From NCBI GenBank assembly GCA_963923035.1, contig CAWUKT010000017.1:32400-96399 (forward strand): a stretch of DNA of 64,000 nucleotides, given 5' to 3'. Positions 7,764-15,579 of the stretch are shown here, piece by piece. Position 1 is the first letter of the stretch. Every line of letters begins with the position of its first letter. The notes under the pieces are model-generated. The model made no database searches, was not told the DNA's origin, and worked only from the letters and a program-made list of their open reading frames with translations. Position numbers and translations under genes: made by a program. The stretch comes from CAWUKT01 sp963923035 (GTDB taxonomy: Bacteria > Bacteroidota > Bacteroidia > J057 > JADKCL01).

Positions 7764-9047
7764 ATGAAAGTACATGCAGTGTGGATGGCGTTTTTCATGG
7801 TGATCCTTTGGAATGGAAGCCAGGCCCGGATGTCCGAGCAATCCAATTCAGTGGCCCAGGAAGAAAAGGAATTGGCGAAGATGGCATTGGATATCCTCAA
7901 CCATGACAGTACCGAATTCAAGATTGAGTTGAACAAGGAATTCATCGGTCGCCTGACGGCGCTGTTGGAGCGTCCCGAAAGCTACGACCATCCCTTCAAG
8001 GAGATGGAAACGGTCTCTCGCCTCGCCCCTGACGACGACAGCTTCCGGATTTTTACCTGGTACCTCGTCGACAAGCAGGCCGGTGCCTACTACGCCGAAG
8101 ATGCCCACTATTACTTCGGCTTGGTCCAACGCAAGCACATTGATCCCAGCGGCAAAGAGCATATCCTCGTGATTCCCCTGTTGGAAATCGACCGCCTCCC
8201 CCGCAACTTCGAGCAGGTCGTCACCGACAACTACGCCTGGTTCGGGTCCCTGTACTACGGCGCGAAATTTGGCTCCTCCATCGCCGCTTACGACGGCTAC
8301 TACTACAAGTTGGTGCCCAAAGACGGTGGGGTGGAAGAGGACGAAAATGAAAAGGAGCTGGTGGTGACATTTACGCCGGGAAAGGTGCAGGGCCGGATGC
8401 TGAAAGAATCAAACAAATTGACCTACCGCAACCACGAGCGGGTCAAGGAGTCGGTGCGCTATTATACGTTGATGGGGTGGAATGGCTGGGACAATAAAGG
8501 CAACTACAAAGTGCTTGAAATCATGAGCTTCGATCCCGAGGATAGCAGCCGGGTGATCTTTGGCGCCCCCATCATTTACTTTGACCAAATCCCGAAAGCC
8601 CGCGCGCTCTTCAAATACAGCGACTTTGGGCATTTCACTATGAATACTGGCTATGTCAAGTGGGGCCTGTTCAATTTGTTCCGCAAGAAGATGGTGGTTT
8701 ACGACCACCTGGCTCCGCCAGAATATGCGCGTCCCACTGACAAGTGGGAACTCGGCCCCGACGGCAGCTACGACGCGCTGACCTATTATCCCAAGTACGG
8801 CGGCTACTTCGAATGGCACCGCGATGTGGAGATTGCGGACGACTTTGAGAACAAGCAGCACAAGAAGGAGATGCAGGCCTTGCAGATGGAATATGCCGCC
8901 CAGGATTCCGCGACTTTCCCCGACTACGGGGAACTGATGCGGGGCCGAGCCGCCCGTAAGCAGCGGAAGCGGCAGCGCAAAGTCCTCAAGCAGCAGCAAA
9001 AGGCTGCCGAACGACGGCTCCGCGAGAGCGGAATCGAGTTCGATTGA
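7764..9047 (+). CDS. secreted protein of unknown function (427 aa)
   Basis: I do not recognise the family. The ATG at 7764 is preferred over 7731 because it yields a compact signal peptide (MKVHAVWMAFFMVILWNGSQ) and because the terminator of the preceding gene ends at 7728. The mature part is rich in Tyr, Trp and charged residues, with a repetitive aromatic central section (HYYFGLVQ, YDGYYYKLV, YVKWGLFNLF) suggestive of a beta-rich fold, and ends in a basic, Arg/Lys/Gln-rich tail (about residues 395-427). It opens a co-directional run of exported or membrane proteins that leads into the injection-system locus; whether it belongs to that system is unknown. Confidence 0.7.
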   Translation: MKVHAVWMAFFMVILWNGSQARMSEQSNSVAQEEKELAKMALDILNHDSTEFKIELNKEFIGRLTALLERPESYDHPFKEMETVSRLAPDDDSFRIFTWYLVDKQAGAYYAEDAHYYFGLVQRKHIDPSGKEHILVIPLLEIDRLPRNFEQVVTDNYAWFGSLYYGAKFGSSIAAYDGYYYKLVPKDGGVEEDENEKELVVTFTPGKVQGRMLKESNKLTYRNHERVKESVRYYTLMGWNGWDNKGNYKVLEIMSFDPEDSSRVIFGAPIIYFDQIPKARALFKYSDFGHFTMNTGYVKWGLFNLFRKKMVVYDHLAPPEYARPTDKWELGPDGSYDALTYYPKYGGYFEWHRDVEIADDFENKQHKKEMQALQMEYAAQDSATFPDYGELMRGRAARKQRKRQRKVLKQQQKAAERRLRESGIEFD

Positions 9048-9224
9048 CCGCCGGAGGCACCGAGAACCTGCCCCATCGGGCCTTTCCATTTTTCTTTCCC
9101 ACTCTTCCCGAATTCTCCTTATCTTGACAATGGAGTCCATCAACTGCTCCAACCCATTGTCTATTGTCGCTTTGCTCCCCTTTTCAGGTCCCCTGACCTC
9201 AAATTAAACTTTGACTTAACCGTT

Positions 9225-9987
9225 ATGTCCATTCGGTTTTTCACTGCATTGATCGCATTTGTCTTTGCCGCCACTCCCTTATATCCAGGCTTCTACCCCT
9301 TCCAATGACCCGGAAAAGATGATGGTTACGCGGGCGCTGGACGTTTACAATCTCCACCTCAACAAGAAAATTGAGGAATCATCTGTGGTGATTCAATTGG
9401 GAAGCCAGGATTCCATTCGCATTCAATCTCCCGACTGCGAGAAATTCATGATGGATCAGAGTCTGTCGGTAGGAATTCGGACCCAAAGCGGCATGAAAAT
9501 GTTGGAGGCTTCTGACTTTGATCGCTGGATTGGAGTCGATGGAGAGAACGAGCAAATCGAACTGGTCTTTCAGCGGAGTCAGAAGGGAGAAAAAGTCCTG
9601 TTGGTACGCAACCTGAAGCTGTTCCGGAAGTATGCTGCTTCCGCTGGCAACCAAGAGATCGGGAATGTCCTGCAATTCAACAATTTCTCGATGGATGCCA
9701 AGTTGGGAGAGAAAAAGAAATCGGCTGTGGCGGTCAGGGTGCGGGCAGAGGACCAATTGAAAGTGGAAGTGGGCGATGCGGGGCAAAATCAGGTCGTTTG
9801 CAAGGCTTTTTCCAAGGACAATGAGACCGTAGGGAGTTCCCTGACCTTTGGAGAGCCGATGGGCGTTGAGCTGTCGGGCGGAAAGTTCGAGCGGTATTTC
9901 CTGGAGTTCTCTCCGGTGGAAAAAAGCGGTAAGTCCAGCCCCTTCGACCTGGCCATTCAGCGGATTCCTGCGACTCCCTCGAAATAG
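9225..9987 (+). pseudogene. secreted protein gene, apparently frameshifted in its signal peptide; paralogue of the next gene
   Basis: An ATG at 9225 starts a good signal peptide (MSIRFFTALIAFVFAATPLY), but that frame stops after 27 codons. The conserved body lies in another frame, open from 9253 to 9987, where only a TTG (9259) could start and no signal would result. Removing one base, for example one T of 9258-9260, would join them as MSIRFFTALIALSLPP... The body (about 230 aa) is paralogous to the first half of the next gene: ALDVYNLHLNKK against ILDIYNIRFNKE, SPDC against CPDC, GEKVLLVRNLKLFRK against GEKILLVRSLRMWRK. The alternatives are a sequencing error, a genuine loss of function, or use of the internal TTG. 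Function unknown. Confidence 0.6.
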
Positions 9988-10203
9988 AAATTTCTCGGAC
10001 CTGCGTCCGAATTCAAGCCGTCATTTTTGTGATCCCCTGTCAGGAGGATTAATTCGGAATGTACTGGCGTTTGTCGCTTGAATTGATTTAATTTAAGCAC
10101 GAAGGGTGTTTTTGCACCTCATTCAATCAGCGTCCGAAGCCAACTACAACTGGAGTTTAAGGAACACCACGACGAAACGCGCAAAAAATCGCCACGATTA
10201 CGG

Positions 10204-11727
10204 ATGAAGAAGGGAATTGCTACATTATCGCTCGCATTGCTTTCCACCCTCCTGGTCGCTTTCCTTGCCGATGAAGGAGAGCAACGGAGTCGTCGGAAAG
10301 AGGAGAAAGCCCGTGAAAATACCGAGCGTATCCTGGACATTTACAATATCCGCTTCAACAAGGAAGTAGGAGAGACCTCGATCATTTTTCAGTTAGACCC
10401 TGGAGACTCGATCATGGTGGCCTGTCCCGACTGTATCCGTTACCTTCCCAACGAAGAAAATACAAAGGGTACCATGACCCTTTCCATCCGTTCCATTGAC
10501 GGAACCTACCAATATGCCGAGAACGATTTTGACGAATGGATCAAGATTCGATCGTCCAACGGTAAGATTGGCTTGGTCTTTCAGCGGGATGGATTCGGAG
10601 AAAAGATATTGCTGGTCCGCTCGCTGCGGATGTGGCGAAAGACCAAGAAGTCCTTCCGGGACGTGGCGGGTGAGTCACAACCGGTCTTGGACATCAACAA
10701 CCTCTACATCGACAAGCTGCTGAAGGACGCGACGGAGGTGCAGACGAAGTTTGCCCTGACCCTGAAGAGCGAGGACCAATTGAGTGTCAAGGTCGTGGGG
10801 GTCAATGGGGCGGCGCCGGGCAATATGGTCTGTAACCAATACAAGGAGGACGAAGAATGGGACAAATCTCCCATCGAGTTCGGCGCTCCATTCCCGGTTC
10901 CCTCCGTGGATGGTGGTCGAGACCGCTTCTACTTTGAATTCTCGCACATCGAGGGGATCAAGGGCGTCAATACTTACCACATCGACATCGAACGTATTCC
11001 GGCCCGTACGACGGGCTACCTGGACATTGTCGCCGACTCCTCCGATGGAGACAGCGCCCTTGCCGATACCGTCGAGGATAAAGATCCCTTCCTGCAATAC
11101 CTCGAGTTGATGCAGGGTGATCCCGATTTTACCTGCACGACCCCCGAAACGAAATTGGCGGTCAGCATCGACGGACGTTTTAAGCTGGGGCCGATGCGTC
11201 GAAACAAGGTCTGCATTCCCCTTGAATTGACGGATGAGTGTGTGGCGGCCGAAGAATGCGTGGGCTGTGATTCGATCTGGGGATTCTGGATTGGGGCGGG
11301 GGACAATTTGATCAACCGCTACGCCTACAAGGACAGCATCCGCCAATTGAAGAAGCAGGAAGGCCTGATCGAGGGCTGGGCGCGCTCCCGCCGCTACCGC
11401 GGCATGAGTAGCTCCTCCATTTTCCCCGACACTAAATACGGAGAGGACATCTTCTTCGCGATTGTGGACCAGGCGGATACCACGCGGTTCCTGACAGCGC
11501 CCTTCAACCGGACCGATTGGTACGGAGATTTCTCCTATACCATTTCGACCGGGCGTTACATGCGTTCCTATTCCTACCTCATGAAATACAGTCCCGAGCG
11601 ACCGGTTTCGCTGTGTCTCTGCAACAACAACGCGGTCACAACTGTCCCCGTGATGTTCCGTTTCCAGCAATTCCTCACCGAACCGAAGAGGCCGGTAAGT
11701 CCCATCGCTCCCCTAACCGTGAATTGA
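10204..11727 (+). CDS. secreted protein of unknown function (507 aa), paralogue of the preceding gene
   Basis: Begins with a signal peptide (MKKGIATLSLALLSTLLVAF). Residues 40-270 are paralogous to the whole of the preceding gene, including a CPDC motif at 74-77 and a DEWIKI/GKIGLVFQRDGFGEK core, so the pair arose by tandem duplication. The C-terminal half (about 290-507) is extra, with several Cys pairs (CVAAEECVGCDS, SLCLCNNN) that suggest disulphide bonds outside the cytoplasm. I recognise no catalytic motif. The gene is followed after 9 bp by the GH18-like lipoprotein gene, so they are co-transcribed. The 216 bp before it (9988-10203) hold no convincing feature. Confidence 0.7.
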   Translation: MKKGIATLSLALLSTLLVAFLADEGEQRSRRKEEKARENTERILDIYNIRFNKEVGETSIIFQLDPGDSIMVACPDCIRYLPNEENTKGTMTLSIRSIDGTYQYAENDFDEWIKIRSSNGKIGLVFQRDGFGEKILLVRSLRMWRKTKKSFRDVAGESQPVLDINNLYIDKLLKDATEVQTKFALTLKSEDQLSVKVVGVNGAAPGNMVCNQYKEDEEWDKSPIEFGAPFPVPSVDGGRDRFYFEFSHIEGIKGVNTYHIDIERIPARTTGYLDIVADSSDGDSALADTVEDKDPFLQYLELMQGDPDFTCTTPETKLAVSIDGRFKLGPMRRNKVCIPLELTDECVAAEECVGCDSIWGFWIGAGDNLINRYAYKDSIRQLKKQEGLIEGWARSRRYRGMSSSSIFPDTKYGEDIFFAIVDQADTTRFLTAPFNRTDWYGDFSYTISTGRYMRSYSYLMKYSPERPVSLCLCNNNAVTTVPVMFRFQQFLTEPKRPVSPIAPLTVN

Positions 11728-11736
11728 TTTTCCCCC

Positions 11737-13302
11737 ATGTCGCAACCCTCTTTCATCCCGCGTCGAATTACAACCATCCTGGTGCTGGCGTTGACTTCGC
11801 TGACCATGCTCCTCTCGGGCTGTGGCGGTGGCGGTGACCCGGGGACCTACGTCGCCAATCGGGCCCGTTTCTCCATGAAGCGGTGGATGCGCTATGAATT
11901 TGGCCGCTCGAAGACCTTCAGCTACGGGGAAAGCCAGATCAAAAAGGAATACAAGGTCATTGGCTACGAGCCCTCCTGGTTGATCTACGATTCCCTTTAC
12001 CAGAACTATCCTTACGAGCTCCTGAGTGACCTCGTGATCGGCGAATACGATGTGAATCCCGAGAATGGTTTTCCCCGCGGAGACTCCTCGCACATCGCCT
12101 ACAAGAAGAAAGACATCGTCCAGTTGGCTTCGGCCATCAACTCGGAGTTGAATATCCTGCTGGCCGTGACCGATTATGCGGATTACGGCTACCGCCCCGA
12201 TTTCTACAATGAACCCGCCAAGAACAACCTCCTGAACTCTTTGGACCAGGCCCTGGCAGAGATTTCGTTGTACATGGGAAATGAAGATGGACGGGAAAAT
12301 GTCGGGCTGTTGTTCGATTTTCCTTCGGTTCCCTTCAAACTGCGGCGCAAATACCTCGAGTTTCTGCGGCGGGCCAAGAAAAACCTGAACGATGAGACCC
12401 AGGGAAAAAGTTGCCTGGTGTACGTCGTCTTGCCCTACAAAGATCCGTACCGGGTCTTCGTACGGGACTCGGTGTATACGCAGGGTCTGCGGGACGTAGC
12501 GGACGCCTTCATCCTGCGATCGCATATCTTCGACGACCAGATACGGAATGATTTCGGAGAGGCGCACCACGGGGCCATGATTCCCTTTGCGGACCTACCG
12601 CAGGTTCCGGTCGAAGACCGGGGCGTCAACCTGGACAGTTCAATCATCTACTATACCCAGGACGCGAAGATTCCGGCCCGGGAGATCGTCGTTGAGTTCC
12701 CGTATTACGGGCGGATGTTTGTGAGCGACAGTACCCTGTCGCCTTCCCGTCCGATGATCCCATTGGCGGAGCTGATGAATACCGTGGACTCCAAGCGGAA
12801 GCGGGACACCGCGGCGTTTTGCTTCTACCGGGAGCTGGATACGATGAAGTACTACTACGAGGACACCTTGTCCCTGGAGCTGAAGTACAGCTATCTGCAG
12901 GAGCGTGGACTTGGCGGGGTGGGCCTGTACGGGCTCGGCTACGGCCACGGCATGGACGACCTGGCGATGCAGGACGGTCTGTGGAAATTGATCGCTGAGC
13001 ACTTCGCGGAACCGGCTCCGCGGCTGTTCTTCCCGGCGGTGGCCTTCTTGTTGATTTTTATTGGCTCAGGCATCGTATTGTCGGTGATTCTGCACTGGCA
13101 GGTGCGATTTGGGCTACGGGAAAAGCGGCGCAAGTTTTGGTATTATCTGAGCTTTTTGGTACTGTTGAGCGTAACAGTTTGGCTGTGTGTAGAGCCTGTG
13201 GATAAAATTCCGGTATTCTGGAAAATAATCGCAATCGTTATCCTGTTGATCTATCCACTGGGCCGAGCCGCGATCAAATTGGCCACAAAGGCACGGGTAT
13301 AA
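11737..13302 (+). CDS. GH18-fold lipoprotein, probable inactive chitinase-like protein, with C-terminal membrane segments
   Basis: 521 aa. Residues 1-29 form a lipoprotein signal with lipobox LLSGC (Cys29). The region 70-430 resembles glycoside hydrolase family 18: an opening strand VIGYEPSWLIYDSLY with LLSDLVIGEYDVNPENG after it, and a closing GGVGLYGLGYGHGMDDLW. The active-site strand reads NVGLLFDFPSV, where GH18 enzymes have DxxDxDxE (IDFE): the catalytic Glu position is Pro196 and the first Asp is also lost, so hydrolysis is unlikely and carbohydrate binding is a better guess. About three hydrophobic helices follow residue 430 (FFPAVAFLLIFIGSGIVL, YYLSFLVLLSVTVWLCV, IIAIVILLIYPLG). A lipobox plus polytopic tail is an odd combination. 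Confidence 0.68.
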   Translation: MSQPSFIPRRITTILVLALTSLTMLLSGCGGGGDPGTYVANRARFSMKRWMRYEFGRSKTFSYGESQIKKEYKVIGYEPSWLIYDSLYQNYPYELLSDLVIGEYDVNPENGFPRGDSSHIAYKKKDIVQLASAINSELNILLAVTDYADYGYRPDFYNEPAKNNLLNSLDQALAEISLYMGNEDGRENVGLLFDFPSVPFKLRRKYLEFLRRAKKNLNDETQGKSCLVYVVLPYKDPYRVFVRDSVYTQGLRDVADAFILRSHIFDDQIRNDFGEAHHGAMIPFADLPQVPVEDRGVNLDSSIIYYTQDAKIPAREIVVEFPYYGRMFVSDSTLSPSRPMIPLAELMNTVDSKRKRDTAAFCFYRELDTMKYYYEDTLSLELKYSYLQERGLGGVGLYGLGYGHGMDDLAMQDGLWKLIAEHFAEPAPRLFFPAVAFLLIFIGSGIVLSVILHWQVRFGLREKRRKFWYYLSFLVLLSVTVWLCVEPVDKIPVFWKIIAIVILLIYPLGRAAIKLATKARV

Positions 13303-13325
13303 TTAGAATCAAACCATAGAAAGGC

Positions 13326-13574
13326 ATGTTCAAGAAGTTTCGGAAGTGGTTCATAGAAAAAGTATGGCCTTGGCTTAAACTTTTACCCCTCGCGATTCTG
13401 ATCGGATTGGTGCTTGCATTCGTGTATGATTGGTTTGTATTAGGAAGTTTTAAGTTATATATTTACCTAACGGGGGTATTGATTAGTATTCCGGGTTTTT
13501 ATATCGCCTATATCCTAATCCGCAAAATGAAGAGCTGGGAATACGATGACCCCCGAGACAAGCTGGCAAAGTGA
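13326..13574 (+). CDS. small membrane protein (82 aa), unknown function
   Basis: A basic N-terminus (MFKKFRKWFIEKVW) is followed by two predicted transmembrane helices (about residues 18-38 and 43-65) and a charged tail (KMKSWEYDDPRDKLAK). It starts 23 bp after the GH18-like gene and ends 80 bp before the cap gene of the injection system, on the same strand. No family is recognised. Its place between a membrane lipoprotein and the first injection-system gene makes it a candidate accessory or anchoring component, but that rests only on position. Confidence 0.65.
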   Translation: MFKKFRKWFIEKVWPWLKLLPLAILIGLVLAFVYDWFVLGSFKLYIYLTGVLISIPGFYIAYILIRKMKSWEYDDPRDKLAK

Positions 13575-13654
13575 TTTGCGGCTTGCACTGCAGAGATTGT
13601 CCTGAACCAACAGATATATTCATTCTTAACTCTACGTAACACAATACAAAGGAA

Positions 13655-14206
13655 ATGATTCATCAGATCTTGCCAACAGTCATAGGAGAGCTGAGCGAGT
13701 ACCTCCAGGCTCGATTTGGTATCGGAGAAGACCAAATCGTTCTGGGGAACGTCGTGAACCAGGACGGTAGCCTTGCCGTTGATGGAAACAAGCTCGTCGT
13801 CTCGTTGATCAATATCGAACGCGACGGTACCAAAGGAAAAGTGAACGTTTTCGGTGACCCGCACCCGCCGGTCTTCGTCAACGTCTATGTCATCTTCTCC
13901 GCTGTGTTTAGTTCCAGTAACATCAACAACGCAGACTACCTCGAATCACTCAAGATGATCTCCGGTGTGATTTCTTTCTTCCAGGGAAATCCCGCCTTTA
14001 CCCCCCAGAATACACCCGATTGGCCGGATGAGGCTGGCAAGGTTTACGCTGACATCGAGAACGTTGAGTTCCGTGAGCTCGTGAACCTTTGGTCATTGAC
14101 CGGCGCCAAGTACGTGCCCAGCATCGTCTATCGATTCCGTACCATCAACATGAACATGGACGCGGTCACCGACGAAATTCCGCCGATCGCAGGTATCACT
14201 GCCTAA
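13655..14206 (+). CDS. eCIS cap protein, DUF4255/Pvc16 family
   Basis: 183 aa, matching the DUF4255 (Pvc16_N) family: MIHQILPTVIGELSEYLQAR, then VSLINIERDGTKGK, HPPVFVNVYVIFSAVFSS, a helix followed by ISFFQGNPAFTPQNTP, and ELVNLWSLTGAKYVPSIVYRF near the end. In PVC and Afp the homologue caps the distal end of tube and sheath and stops polymerisation at the length set by the tape measure. It is the first gene of the cluster here, whereas pvc16 is last in Photorhabdus. The stop is 8 bp before the next gene. Confidence 0.93.
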   Translation: MIHQILPTVIGELSEYLQARFGIGEDQIVLGNVVNQDGSLAVDGNKLVVSLINIERDGTKGKVNVFGDPHPPVFVNVYVIFSAVFSSSNINNADYLESLKMISGVISFFQGNPAFTPQNTPDWPDEAGKVYADIENVEFRELVNLWSLTGAKYVPSIVYRFRTINMNMDAVTDEIPPIAGITA

Positions 14207-14214
14207 TATTTGGA

Positions 14215-15510
14215 ATGTCATACCTTCAGATAGAGAGCCGCCACAAGGAATTCTTTGGGCTCATTTGTTACCACACGTACTACCGGGATTTACTCTGTAC
14301 GGACTTTGAGTTTGTTCCAACTCCGGAGACCGTCCAGCAGCTCAGAAATTATTACCTGATTTTTAAGCCGCTTCCCTTTGGTTTCTTGGTAACCTATAGC
14401 CCGGATGAAAGTCCCCAGCGCCTCAAAATGGCCCCGCCGAAGATGCGGCTCTCTTTCACCATCAAAGCGCTCAACAAACGCTTTGTCAACTTCACCGACA
14501 TCCCCTTTCAAGCTGATTGGCAAGCGCTTCATTTCAGCAATTTAAATGCCCGATCGGTCGAAATTGAGAAGGAAGTTCCCAAGGAGGTATACTATTATTT
14601 TAAGCAGCTAAATGTTGCAGATTCCCAAAAAAAATTATTACATTTACCACAGCATCAAGAGGTCGAAACCAAGCCTCGAAAGTTTAATTTTGACGTAATA
14701 AACGAAGGAATCAGCGGAGAACCGGTCAGCTACAATGATCTGAAATTTTACGACGAATGGGGCGAAGAAATCAACCCTCGCAACCGCGCACTAAAAAAAG
14801 ACATTGTAGACGTTAGAAAAGTTGACATCGGCCGGATACTTGATACGGAAAGGAAAAAATTACTCAGCAAAGGGCTTGAAACTGAAGAGATAGAGAAACA
14901 GCTCCTCGTGATGAAAGATACGCTGGCTGAACAGCTGGCAAGCAGAAAGACAAGAGGGCACCTGGTAGATCTCCGTCACGCTCCCTACGGTTTGTATTCG
15001 GTAGGAACCGACAATGGGTTTAACAAGAAAACAGTCTACTTGTCTGAAAACCCAAGCGAGCGAATCTTCGGAATGCTGGACATTCACCTGGATGCTGATA
15101 ACGTAAACGCTCTTTTAAATCGTGAAGGCACCGATGAAGCAAGTATCATCAAACCCCAGCTCTATCACTTCCATTTTGAAGCTCGGGAAACTTTTTGGAG
15201 ATACTACTTCATGAATCACAAGGGTAGCCGGGTTCAACCTAAAATGATCAAAGAAGAATTTGAACGGTTGAGTTTCGGAAGCCCACAGGAAGGGAAGCTG
15301 GAGAATTTAGGAACCCGTGCCGTGGTTTCCATTTCAGACCAGCCCATCGCATTGAGGGATCGCCCCGAATATGTGTTGTTCCTTGAGAGAGTGATCGGTA
15401 AACGGGCCATGAAGGACTTGCGGCTTCCAGTTCCCAATGTGGATTTGATCAAGCCCCTGAAGAAAGACGGAGAGATGAGAATTTATTCAGACGTTTACGT
15501 TTATCTTTAA
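14215..15510 (+). CDS. eCIS-locus protein of unknown function, possible cap adaptor (431 aa)
   Basis: The ATG at 14215 is chosen because it lies 8 bp after the cap stop; the upstream extension of the frame would overlap that gene. I recognise no characterised domain. The protein opens MSYLQIESRHKEFFGLICYH, has a charged, probably helical middle (about residues 150-250, with VDIGRILDTERKKLLSKG), and ends in strand-rich sequence (RAVVSISDQPI, GEMRIYSDVYVYL). No signal peptide. The conspicuous Phe/Pro pattern FKPLPFGFLVTYSPDESPQR near residue 50 may help homology searches. Position between cap and sheath suggests a structural part, such as an adaptor joining cap to sheath as described for AlgoCIS; this is inference. 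Confidence 0.75.
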   Translation: MSYLQIESRHKEFFGLICYHTYYRDLLCTDFEFVPTPETVQQLRNYYLIFKPLPFGFLVTYSPDESPQRLKMAPPKMRLSFTIKALNKRFVNFTDIPFQADWQALHFSNLNARSVEIEKEVPKEVYYYFKQLNVADSQKKLLHLPQHQEVETKPRKFNFDVINEGISGEPVSYNDLKFYDEWGEEINPRNRALKKDIVDVRKVDIGRILDTERKKLLSKGLETEEIEKQLLVMKDTLAEQLASRKTRGHLVDLRHAPYGLYSVGTDNGFNKKTVYLSENPSERIFGMLDIHLDADNVNALLNREGTDEASIIKPQLYHFHFEARETFWRYYFMNHKGSRVQPKMIKEEFERLSFGSPQEGKLENLGTRAVVSISDQPIALRDRPEYVLFLERVIGKRAMKDLRLPVPNVDLIKPLKKDGEMRIYSDVYVYL

Positions 15511-15579
15511 AAAAGAATAAATAGTTAAAACCAAGACTAGAATAATTACAACAAAAATCTAATCTAAAAGCACCTGATT

